In this document: piece after piece, positions 54,464 to 62,726 of the stretch
Layout of the letters: every line of letters begins with the position of its first letter
Numbering within the stretch: position 1 is the stretch's first letter
Assembly (NCBI GenBank): GCA_900120395.1
Contig: LT635553.1
Location: 788,254-852,253 of the forward strand
Origin: Porphyromonadaceae bacterium FC4
GTDB taxonomy: Bacteria > Bacteroidota > Bacteroidia > Bacteroidales > Porphyromonadaceae
Reading direction: 5' to 3'
Length of the DNA: 64,000 nucleotides
The notes under the pieces: generated by a model
The model's input: only the letters and a program-made list of their open reading frames with translations
Told to the model about the DNA's origin: nothing
Database searches by the model: none
Position numbers and translations under genes: made by a program

Positions 54464-55582
54464 ATGAAGAAGAGAAGTCGCCTGGTTAAAAGAGTCTTAT
54501 CGCATACCGGTAGAGGTATTGTATGGTTGCTTTACCTGGTTTTTCTGCTCTTTTATATAGGGGCGATGCTGGCGCCTGTGGTTCCCCCTACGACGACGCA
54601 GATTCCGGCGTTTCTAAATCTCGCCTTCGGTGTCTTACTTCTTGCTGCGTTGGTGTTCTTGGTTTTTCTAGCTTTATACCGACAGTGGTTTTTATTGGGG
54701 GTACACCTTCTGCTTCTACTCTTTTCATGGGGGTATATCCGATCGTATTGCCCGTTCAATATCGGCTCTCCCCTCACCGATGTCCGTGACCTTCGGGTCA
54801 TGACGTATAATGTCATGGAGTTTAGAGAACAAGACTCATTGAATAAGATGCCAATGGTGGCAGATATGATTCGCAGATACAGTCCGGATCTCGTTTGTCT
54901 GCAAGAGGGTAGGTTGTCTGAAAACGAGGGTGAGAATAGGCGGAAAATCAGGAAATTATTTAATGCCGAATACCCATACATTCACTCCATTGCTCAAAAT
55001 GGATTGACGGTACTATCCCGGTACCCCATCATCCATGACGAGTCCATAAGCTACGACTCGTATAGAAATGGCTCACACATCTACATCATCCGAATATCGG
55101 ACGACCTAGAGCTTTTGCTGGTCAATAACCATATGGAGAGCTATAGCCTGGGAGGAGGAGAAAAAAAGAGATTCAAAGATTATATCCAGACCCCCAGTAT
55201 CCAAAATCTTCCGACGCAGTTCATGGAAGTAAAACGCAGACTGGGACCTATGCTCAACCAAAGAAGCGGTGCAGCTCGAAAAGTAAGGCTGGATACCGAA
55301 AGAGTACAGAATAAGTACCAAACCGAGGCTACCATTGTTCTGGGGGACCTCAATGACACTCCGATGTCCTATACGTACAAGCAGCTCCGGTCCACTCGCC
55401 GTGATGCATTCATGGATACCGGTTTTGGGATCGGGGTCTCCTACAATGAGCCACCACTGGCTTTCCGCATCGACCACCTTTTCTACGATGGAAAGCTGAG
55501 AGCGGTGGGGAGTAAGGTGCCTGATGCGAGAGCATACAGTGACCACAACCCTCTTATAGTTGATTTTGTCATTCAGAAATAG
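54464..55582 (+). CDS. endonuclease/exonuclease/phosphatase family protein, membrane-anchored
   Basis: A 372-residue protein with three N-terminal membrane helices (about 17-100) and a C-terminal EEP domain (about 108-372). EEP motifs are intact: VMTYNVMEFRE, VCLQEG, VNNHME, GDLNDTP, RIDHLFYDGK and SDHNPLIV at the end. The domain usually hydrolyses phosphodiesters in nucleic acids or lipids. The anchor points to an envelope role, and the neighbourhood of rhomboids and cdsA suggests lipids or membrane maintenance. It starts 8 bases after the second rhomboid gene. Confidence 0.88.
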   Translation: MKKRSRLVKRVLSHTGRGIVWLLYLVFLLFYIGAMLAPVVPPTTTQIPAFLNLAFGVLLLAALVFLVFLALYRQWFLLGVHLLLLLFSWGYIRSYCPFNIGSPLTDVRDLRVMTYNVMEFREQDSLNKMPMVADMIRRYSPDLVCLQEGRLSENEGENRRKIRKLFNAEYPYIHSIAQNGLTVLSRYPIIHDESISYDSYRNGSHIYIIRISDDLELLLVNNHMESYSLGGGEKKRFKDYIQTPSIQNLPTQFMEVKRRLGPMLNQRSGAARKVRLDTERVQNKYQTEATIVLGDLNDTPMSYTYKQLRSTRRDAFMDTGFGIGVSYNEPPLAFRIDHLFYDGKLRAVGSKVPDARAYSDHNPLIVDFVIQK

Positions 55583-55597
55583 ATTATCGACGCATAA

Positions 55598-56485
55598 ATG
55601 AAGAAGAGAAAGAAGATTAGCAATTTCCTTTCGCGCCTAATCACAGGAGTGGTCTATGTTGCGCTTATTTTGTTTGGTATCTTCACCGACTCGGTGGCGA
55701 TTCTCGGAGTCGTCTTCTTTGGGTTTACTGCCATTGCATGCTACGAATTTCAGACCATTACCCGGACGAACAACTATACGTTGATCTTGAAGATACTGCA
55801 CTCCCTGATGGCGGGGCTCATCTTCTACACCGTCTATACGAGCGTATCTGCTACGACCGACTACCGCGATACGGTGATCGCTCTTCTACCCTATATCTCT
55901 TATTGGCTGTACTACCTGATCGGTGAGATGTATCGCAATCGACCGGATCCCATTCGCGAAGTTTCTTTTGCTTTCTTTTCTCATCTATACATAGCCATTC
56001 CCATGGCACTCCTGATGCTCTTGTGCGTCGACCACTATCTGGTCTTTGATGTAAACGGGACACCCATCCGTATGGCGCATACCTTCTGGCTGCTCCCGAT
56101 CTTTACTTTTGTTTGGCTCAATGATACCGGAGCCTACACGGTCGGATCACTCATTGGTAAGCGACCACTGTGGCCACGTATATCGCCCAAGAAGACTGTG
56201 GAGGGAGCTGTCGGTGGTGTCTTGGCTGCTGTGCTTGGGGCATTTGTATTTCACCACTTCTTTGGTTTTGTCACCACGTTGCTCAACTGGATCATGCTTG
56301 CTCTTTTGGTTTCTGTCTTTGCCACATGGGGGGACCTCTTTGAGAGTTATATCAAGCGGGCATGTGGAGTCAAAGACTCCGGCAATATCCTCCCCGGTCA
56401 TGGAGGCATCCTTGATCGAATAGACAGCCTGTTGATCGCTGCCATACCGGCTTACATATTCATCAATATCATCATCAACGTCTAG
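55598..56485 (+). CDS. cdsA: phosphatidate cytidylyltransferase (CDP-diglyceride synthase)
   Basis: A 295-residue inner-membrane enzyme with about eight helices that makes CDP-diacylglycerol from phosphatidic acid and CTP. The CdsA signature near the C-terminus, SYIKRACGVKDSGNILPGHGG followed by ILDRIDS, is complete, including the lysine-aspartate pair and the metal-binding DRxDS. Earlier, NDTGAYTVGSLIGKRPLWPRISPKKTVEGA (split here as a typical CTP-binding segment) is also present. It lies 15 bases after the EEP gene and is the last gene of this transcript. Confidence 0.96.
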   Translation: MKKRKKISNFLSRLITGVVYVALILFGIFTDSVAILGVVFFGFTAIACYEFQTITRTNNYTLILKILHSLMAGLIFYTVYTSVSATTDYRDTVIALLPYISYWLYYLIGEMYRNRPDPIREVSFAFFSHLYIAIPMALLMLLCVDHYLVFDVNGTPIRMAHTFWLLPIFTFVWLNDTGAYTVGSLIGKRPLWPRISPKKTVEGAVGGVLAAVLGAFVFHHFFGFVTTLLNWIMLALLVSVFATWGDLFESYIKRACGVKDSGNILPGHGGILDRIDSLLIAAIPAYIFINIIINV

Positions 56486-56551
56486 CCACGTCTCTTGACA
56501 GATAGAGTAATTGCACTAGACATTCTCAGTTTTTTTCTTGCTCCGGATCGG

Positions 56552-56647
56552 GCAAAAAATTTGACGGATAGTAGCGAAATGTTTCCAGTAGGAAACAAAA
56601 CGATTTGACGGATAGAAGCAAAGGGTTTCCAGTAGGAAACTTTTTGC
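56552..56647 (-). repeat. 96-bp interspersed dimer element, copy 7
   Basis: An inverted complete copy with both hairpins perfect and full terminal repeats. It fills most of the 164-base gap between cdsA (+) and the M16 gene (-), and its end is 2 bases from the M16 stop codon. No separate terminator for either gene is visible in this gap. Confidence 0.96.
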
Positions 56648-56649
56648 AC

Positions 56650-59514
56650 TCAGGCATCCGGCATTATGAAGCGATCGTCAAGCAATTCTTTCTTGCTTAC
56701 TTCTCGTAGGGTGTAGTGCTGCTTTAGGGATTCGAGGTCCATGACCTTAGTATTACCTACGATCGTGTGGATGAGGGGGCGATGCGCTACTTTTTCTTTG
56801 TAGAAGCTACACAGCCCATCCATGCCGACCTGCTCACTGACGGATAGCAGCTCTTTTGCCATGTCCACAGTATAGCCGGAACGTAGAAGGTAAGCAATGC
56901 GTGCACTCTTTTGTCGCTCGGTGGGGTAGAGCCCGGCAGCACTGCTGCGTAGATTGTGCCGAGCATTTTCCAGCCGTTCGTCTGTCAGCGGTAGATTGCT
57001 AAGTAGTTCGGTAAGTAGCTGTATGGCTGAGGCTGCCTTGTCATGCTGTGTGCCCATGCCTATGAGTAGTTGGCTGGTGTGATCCGGATCGATAGGCTTG
57101 GGACTTATGAGCCGGCACCATACACTATAGGCAAGTGAGCGGTACTCTCTGATCTCCTGAAAGAGTACGGATCCCATACCACCACCCAGGTAATTGGCAA
57201 AAAAGATGGCTTGCTTTTTTTCCTGCGGAGTCATTGTGCCCAGAGCCAGGTAGGTCCGTATGATGGACTGTGACGCTTCGGGTTCGTGAAGGATGTAGAT
57301 CTGTGGGGTGGTGATCGGCTTGGCTTCGAGGTAGATGAACGGCTCTGCGGGGTATGAGCTCTCTTCTAGGTGTGGCAGTACCTTGCCCACCTCTTCTAGG
57401 ACGGCTTGCTTATCGAGTGTGCCGGAGTAGTGGATGTCTGCCTCGGACTTGAGTAGCGCATGGAGCTCTTCTTGGAGGTCGTCAAGCGTTATTTTTTTTG
57501 CTTCTTTGGGGGACAAGGTCTGCAGGTAGCCTGCTTTTGCTCCGTAGCGTACTCTGCTCGAAAGCCAAGCACCGATGGTCTCCGGCGTGTTTTTGTTGGT
57601 CTCGTCAGAGAGTTTGAGCTCATGTCTGGCTTCTTTTAGTGCACCCCTGCTGCGCTCGACATCCCGTAGGTAGTCAGCTAGAAGAGTGGTGCTCTCTTTG
57701 AAGTACTTGTCGTATCCTTTTAGGGTGGCGGTGAAGTAGTAGTCAGCAGTGTCGAATGTCAGAGTGGTGCCGTAGCGATAGAGATGGTCGTAAAACTCCT
57801 TGGCCTTCATGCCGCCACCTCCCACTTGATCGAGGTAGGGGGCGAGCAGGTCCTGGATCGGATGGTGGTACACTCCTCGGTAGAAGGTGAATGTGAGCCG
57901 GAATAGACCGTTGGCAGGGTATACCGTATGGTAAAGCGTGCGAAGCGGTCGGCTACTCAAGGTCGTGGCATCCTTGTCTTGCCTCAAGTCTAGGGTAGGG
58001 ACCTTTCCTGCATGTATGGGTAGAGCCTCTAGTTCTTTACTAAAAGGAGATTGCGCACCGCTTTGGGTATTTGTGACCGGGTCATAGGGTGGCTTTTGTA
58101 GTGGCTCGTAGGCATAGCGTCCCGTCTTTTTGGTGACCTGGAGCCGGTCCTCGCCCAGGTATTTTTGGGCAATCTTCACGACCTCTTCTCTGGTCATCGC
58201 CTCCAGTCGATCCAGTTCGTGCTTGGTATCCTCGATGGTGGCATAGGAGGCGAAGAGATTTTGGAGGTAGGTCTGACGCGCTTTGGGGGTCTCAAAGACT
58301 TCGTACTGTGAGCGGAGTAGGGAGAGCTTGGCTTGGCTAAATAGCTCGTCACTAAATGAGCCGCTCCTGATCTGAGTGATTGCTTTTTGGACTTCGTGCT
58401 CTGCCTTCCGTCTTGCAAAAGGTGCAATCTTTGGAATGGTTAGGATCCCGAAAAACCCACAATCGTTGAGGCTCAGGCACGAGGCGGTCGCCATCGTTGC
58501 GTGGCGGTTTAGGACAACTTGGTCAAGCAGTCCGGTCTTGCCGTTGTTATTGAGTAGGGCGTTGATGAGTTGAAGCGGGAGTAGGTCCGGGTGATTGTTG
58601 GGGACGGCATGCCAGAGGGTGCCGGTCAGGTTGAGTGCCGGTACGGGGTGCTTGATTTCAAAGGTCTCTTTGCCCTTAAATCGGTTCGGTTGCTCATGGA
58701 TTGGTCGCGCCGGCTTTCCCGGCTTTATTCGACCAAACGTCTGCTCCAAAAGAGGGACAATCTGAAACTCCCCGGGCAGGTCTCCCGAGAGGATGACCGC
58801 CATATTTCCAGCAGTGTAGTAGGTCTCAAAGAACTGCTGCATGGCGTGCAGGTCGGGATTCTTTAGCGCCTCAGTGCTCCCGATGATGGGGTGGCGGTAG
58901 GGATGTGGCGCAAATACCCGCTCAAATACTCGCTGAGTAGCTGAGGAAAAAGGGTCGTTGGACAGCATGTTTTTCTCCTCATAGACGGTCTCAAGCTCAC
59001 TCTGAAATAGTCGGAAGACTGGTGCTACCAGTCGCTCTGAATAAAGCGAGCACCAATGTGCCAGGTACTCAGGACGAAAGGAGTTGTAGTAGACCGTGTA
59101 GTCGTATGAGGTCCCGGCGTTGAGCCCGCTACCGCCATACTTGCTGATTAGATTGCTAAAGTCGTTGGGAATGGAGTAGGACGATGCTTCAATGTTTAGC
59201 TTGTTGATGTTTTGCTGAATCCTATCTCGTTCGCTTTGCGATCCTGCCTTCCCAAGCAGGGTGTACTCATCAGCTATTTTGTCAAGGAGGAGTTTCTCGG
59301 ACTCGTAATCGGTCGTGCCAATGGTGGTTGTCCCTTTGAACATCATGTGCTCAAAGTAGTGCGCAATACCGGTGTCGGGCGAGTCTTTTGCTCCCGCACG
59401 AACGACTACCGACCCTCTGGCGACGGACTGCGCGACGTCTCTGACGAGCCAGACGGTGAGCCCATTGCTGAGTGTTAGCTCCTCAAACTCTCCCCCTATG
59501 TCTAGGTGGTCCAT
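56650..59514 (-). CDS. M16-family zinc protease
   Basis: A 954-residue protease with the two-fold M16 repeat. The N-terminal active half has the inverted zinc motif HYFEH (His52, Glu55, His56) and a distal glutamate in ELETVYEEKN (about 173-181). The C-terminal half (about 500-954) is the inactive clamp domain. Bacterial relatives are often exported; here there is no signal peptide, and the sequence begins directly with DIGGEFEELTLSNGLTVWLV, so it may act on peptides in the cytosol. It lies 24 bases after tsaB in the topA transcript. Confidence 0.92.
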   Translation of the reverse strand: MDHLDIGGEFEELTLSNGLTVWLVRDVAQSVARGSVVVRAGAKDSPDTGIAHYFEHMMFKGTTTIGTTDYESEKLLLDKIADEYTLLGKAGSQSERDRIQQNINKLNIEASSYSIPNDFSNLISKYGGSGLNAGTSYDYTVYYNSFRPEYLAHWCSLYSERLVAPVFRLFQSELETVYEEKNMLSNDPFSSATQRVFERVFAPHPYRHPIIGSTEALKNPDLHAMQQFFETYYTAGNMAVILSGDLPGEFQIVPLLEQTFGRIKPGKPARPIHEQPNRFKGKETFEIKHPVPALNLTGTLWHAVPNNHPDLLPLQLINALLNNNGKTGLLDQVVLNRHATMATASCLSLNDCGFFGILTIPKIAPFARRKAEHEVQKAITQIRSGSFSDELFSQAKLSLLRSQYEVFETPKARQTYLQNLFASYATIEDTKHELDRLEAMTREEVVKIAQKYLGEDRLQVTKKTGRYAYEPLQKPPYDPVTNTQSGAQSPFSKELEALPIHAGKVPTLDLRQDKDATTLSSRPLRTLYHTVYPANGLFRLTFTFYRGVYHHPIQDLLAPYLDQVGGGGMKAKEFYDHLYRYGTTLTFDTADYYFTATLKGYDKYFKESTTLLADYLRDVERSRGALKEARHELKLSDETNKNTPETIGAWLSSRVRYGAKAGYLQTLSPKEAKKITLDDLQEELHALLKSEADIHYSGTLDKQAVLEEVGKVLPHLEESSYPAEPFIYLEAKPITTPQIYILHEPEASQSIIRTYLALGTMTPQEKKQAIFFANYLGGGMGSVLFQEIREYRSLAYSVWCRLISPKPIDPDHTSQLLIGMGTQHDKAASAIQLLTELLSNLPLTDERLENARHNLRSSAAGLYPTERQKSARIAYLLRSGYTVDMAKELLSVSEQVGMDGLCSFYKEKVAHRPLIHTIVGNTKVMDLESLKQHYTLREVSKKELLDDRFIMPDA

Positions 59515-59538
59515 CTTCTTGCCGATCCTCTTGCTTCT

Positions 59539-60273
59539 TTACTTCTGAGTCAGTCGCTCCAAGACTTTGTTTTGACTCTTTCGTGCCATATACTCCTTGA
59601 GGTAGTAGGGCTCCCAGTAGGCGACATCTACGGTCTCTCCGGCTTTTAGCTTCATCAGCCCGGGTAGGGCAATCGCCTCTGCATGTGGAACAACGTCGGG
59701 TAAGAAACGACTGTCAGGTAATAAGGAAGTGAAAATCTCTTTCGCTTTTTCAGCACCGGAGCCAAAGTAAACAACACTCCTCCCCTCTGTAGTATCCACT
59801 AGTCTCTTTTGAGTGTTTTCGTCTGTGAGGATGAGTGCCTCAATCTCAGACAAAGGGACGCCATTGTGATCGTATAGGGCGGTATAGACCTCCATGCGCC
59901 GTGCATCAATCATGGGTAGGAGTAGGGCGGCAGCCGGTAGATCGGTGTACTGCTGTAGGGCAGTGTATGCAAGTACCTCCGGTGTGGTCATAGTGACGAG
60001 GGGGATGTCGAGGGTCCAACAAAGCCCCTTGGCGTAAGCAGCACCGATCCGCAAACCGGTATAGCTGCCCGGTCCCTCTGCGACTATAACTCCGGAGAGC
60101 TCACCTCCCTTGGGTAGTCCGGCGAGGAGTTCATCGGCATAGAGAGCCAAGACTTCAGCGTGCTTATTGCCACGGTTATCTTCACGAGTGCCCAGAATGG
60201 TGCCCTCGTCATCACACAGAGCCACTGTGCATACTTCTGTCGAGGTATCGAGCAGTAGATAGTACTTACTCAT
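59539..60273 (-). CDS. tsaB: tRNA threonylcarbamoyladenosine biosynthesis protein
   Basis: A 244-residue protein of the ASKHA fold. It partners TsaD and TsaE in making t6A at position 37 of ANN-decoding tRNAs. YLLLDTSTEVCTVAL at the start, the HAEVLALYADELL segment (about 38-50) and GPGSYTGLRIG (about 69-79) are the standard TsaB motifs. Length is normal. Its start overlaps the topA stop by 4 bases. Confidence 0.95.
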   Translation of the reverse strand: MSKYYLLLDTSTEVCTVALCDDEGTILGTREDNRGNKHAEVLALYADELLAGLPKGGELSGVIVAEGPGSYTGLRIGAAYAKGLCWTLDIPLVTMTTPEVLAYTALQQYTDLPAAALLLPMIDARRMEVYTALYDHNGVPLSEIEALILTDENTQKRLVDTTEGRSVVYFGSGAEKAKEIFTSLLPDSRFLPDVVPHAEAIALPGLMKLKAGETVDVAYWEPYYLKEYMARKSQNKVLERLTQK

Positions 60274-62624
60274 TGCTTTTTACGGCTTGTTTTGGTTGTT
60301 TTTGAGGTGGCTTTCTTCCGTTTGGGTGCTGCCGTATTGCCTACTGCCTCTATGATTGCTTTAGCTTCGGACTCTGTAAGCTTGGTGGCATCCTGGCTTT
60401 TGGGGATCTTGTAGTTTTTCCCCTTGTGCTTGATGTATGGACCATATCTACCATTGAGCACCTGTATCTCATCATCTCCGGATCCAAAGGTAGCTATATG
60501 CTTTTTTCTCTCTTGCTCCTTTTTGTTGTCGATGAGAGGGATCGCTTCCTCAAGGGTTATCTTGTATGGCGACTGATCCCGGGGGATGCTCGCATATAGT
60601 TTCCCAAACTTAATGTAGGGACCGAAGCGACCGATATTCGCTATAATGGTGTCTCCATCATACTCTCCCAGCTCTCGCGGAAGATCAAACAGTCTCAGTG
60701 CTTCCTCCAGAGTAATTGTCTCGATTGATTTGTCTTTGGGTACTGAGCTAAATCGTGGCTTGGGGCTTCCTTCTTCTGCTTTTCCTATTTGGATCATGGG
60801 ACCGTATCTGCCAATTTTAGCGAATACCGGGTCTCCGCTCTTGGGATCAACGCCCAGCTCACGCTCACCGACACGGTACTCGCTCTTCTCGGACATTACT
60901 TTCTCAACATTGTCGTGAAAGAGTGCATAAAATGTTGCGATGACACTAGTCCACTCTTTCTTTCCCTCTGCTATGTTATCAAACTCTTCCTCTACTTCCG
61001 CGGTGAAGTTGTAGTCCAAAACCTTGGGGAAGTTTTCAACAAGGAAGTCTGTGACGACCAATCCAGTGTCGGTCGGGAATAACTTGTTTCGATCCATCCC
61101 GTATGTCTCAGTGCGGGTCCGTTTTGTGACTTTGTTTTTCTTTAGCTTCATCTGCACGTACTCCCGCTTTTCGCCATCTGTAGAGCGCTTCTCGATGTAC
61201 TCTCTTTTCTGAATGGTTTGGATCGTAGGAGCGTACGTCGAGGGACGGCCTATGCCGAGCTCCTCCATCTTCTTCACGAGGCTCGCCTCTGTATATCGTG
61301 GTGGGCGTTGATTGAAGCGCTCCGTAGCGGTGATTACTTCAGGAGTGATGGTTTCTCCTGTCGCTAGCTTAGGTAGAAGCTTGGTCTGGCTGTCGTTATC
61401 ACTCTCATCGTCCGTGCCTTCAAGGTACACTTTCAAAAAGCCCTCAAACTTTATCACCTCACCTTTTGCGACAAAAGTGGTTCCGCTATCGCTATTGATG
61501 TCGACCTGGGTGCGCTCCAGCTGTGCTTCTGCCATCTGCGTGGCGAGTGTTCTCTTGCGAATCAGATCGTACAGTTTGCGTTCCCGTACATTATTGCCGG
61601 CGGTGAGTACTGAGATGTTCGTAGGGCGAATAGCTTCGTGTGCCTCTTGCGCTCCCTTGGTATGGGTGGAAAAGTTCCGAGCATGGACGTACTCCTTTCC
61701 AAACTCTTTCTCCACTTCGCTACAGGTAGAGCCTATCGCAAACTTCGATAGATTGACAGAGTCTGTACGCATGTAGGTGATGTGTCCTGCTTCGTATAGT
61801 CCCTGAGCCAAGCGCATTGTTTCTCCGACCGAATACCCCAGTCGTCTGGATGCTTCCTGCTGTAGAGTCGAGGTGGTAAATGGTGCTGCCGGTCTGCGTG
61901 TTACAGGCTTGACGTCGATGTCGCCTACTGTATAGTTGTTATCTTTGAGTGATTCTAGTAGCTGCTGTGCTTCCTCCTGCGTCTTTGGTCTGGAGGAGAC
62001 TTCGGCACTAAAGGCTTCACTCTTTGGCGTGAGGAACTCACCTTGTATCCGAAAGCTACTCTCAGGAGTGAAGTCGTTGATCTCTCGCTCTCGCTCCACT
62101 ATAATACGAACAGCGACCGACTGTACTCGTCCCGCAGAGAGACTCGGACGGATCTTTCGCCAAAGGATAGGTGAAAGCTCAAAGCCCACAATTCGATCCA
62201 GTACTCTACGCGCCTGTTGGGCATCGACCATTTGTAGATCTATGCTACGTGGGTTTTGTAGTGCATCTTGTATGGCAGACTTCGTAATCTCGTGAAATAC
62301 GATTCTATTTTTCTCTGTTTGGTCCAGTCCAAGCTCTTCGGCCAGGTGCCATGCAATAGCCTCACCTTCTCGGTCCTCATCGGAGGCCAGCCATACTTTA
62401 TCTGCTTTCTTCGCGGCTTTCCTAAGGTTGTCTACGACTTTCTCTTTGTCCTCAGACACTTCGTACTGGGGGGCAAAGTTGTTGTCCATATCTATGCCCA
62501 TACCCTTTGTCTTGAGATCCCGAATGTGTCCAAAGCTAGAGAGTACCTCGTAGTCTTTGCCCAAAAAACCACCTATGGTTTTGGACTTAGCAGGTGACTC
62601 TACTATGAGTAGGTTTTTTGCCAT
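60270..62624 (-). CDS. topA: DNA topoisomerase I
   Basis: A 784-residue type IA topoisomerase that relaxes negative supercoils. The Toprim domain has LLIVESPAKSKTI (glutamate 9) and DEDREGEAIAWH (about 82-93). The active-site tyrosine is Tyr284 in ITYMRTDS. Instead of cysteine zinc fingers the C-terminus carries repeated GRYGPYI-type modules (GRYGPMI, GRFGPYIKFG, GRYGPYIKHK) and a basic KKATSKTTKTSRKKQ tail for DNA binding, as in other Bacteroidota. It heads the topA-tsaB-M16 transcript. Confidence 0.97.
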   Translation of the reverse strand: MAKNLLIVESPAKSKTIGGFLGKDYEVLSSFGHIRDLKTKGMGIDMDNNFAPQYEVSEDKEKVVDNLRKAAKKADKVWLASDEDREGEAIAWHLAEELGLDQTEKNRIVFHEITKSAIQDALQNPRSIDLQMVDAQQARRVLDRIVGFELSPILWRKIRPSLSAGRVQSVAVRIIVEREREINDFTPESSFRIQGEFLTPKSEAFSAEVSSRPKTQEEAQQLLESLKDNNYTVGDIDVKPVTRRPAAPFTTSTLQQEASRRLGYSVGETMRLAQGLYEAGHITYMRTDSVNLSKFAIGSTCSEVEKEFGKEYVHARNFSTHTKGAQEAHEAIRPTNISVLTAGNNVRERKLYDLIRKRTLATQMAEAQLERTQVDINSDSGTTFVAKGEVIKFEGFLKVYLEGTDDESDNDSQTKLLPKLATGETITPEVITATERFNQRPPRYTEASLVKKMEELGIGRPSTYAPTIQTIQKREYIEKRSTDGEKREYVQMKLKKNKVTKRTRTETYGMDRNKLFPTDTGLVVTDFLVENFPKVLDYNFTAEVEEEFDNIAEGKKEWTSVIATFYALFHDNVEKVMSEKSEYRVGERELGVDPKSGDPVFAKIGRYGPMIQIGKAEEGSPKPRFSSVPKDKSIETITLEEALRLFDLPRELGEYDGDTIIANIGRFGPYIKFGKLYASIPRDQSPYKITLEEAIPLIDNKKEQERKKHIATFGSGDDEIQVLNGRYGPYIKHKGKNYKIPKSQDATKLTESEAKAIIEAVGNTAAPKRKKATSKTTKTSRKKQ

Positions 62625-62684
62625 ATGTTTGTTTTCGACGTTGTTCTTACTTTAATGGTGTGCGACACACCTTATTTCTGTGTG

Positions 62685-62692
62685 CAAAAGTA
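62685..62692 (-). promoter_or_regulatory. -7 box before topA
   Basis: CAAAAGTA reads TACTTTTG on the minus strand, a perfect TAnnTTTG element 60 bases before the topA start. Confidence 0.5.
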
Positions 62693-62726
62693 ACCAAACT
62701 TTCTTATACGCATGGTTTGGAAAGTC

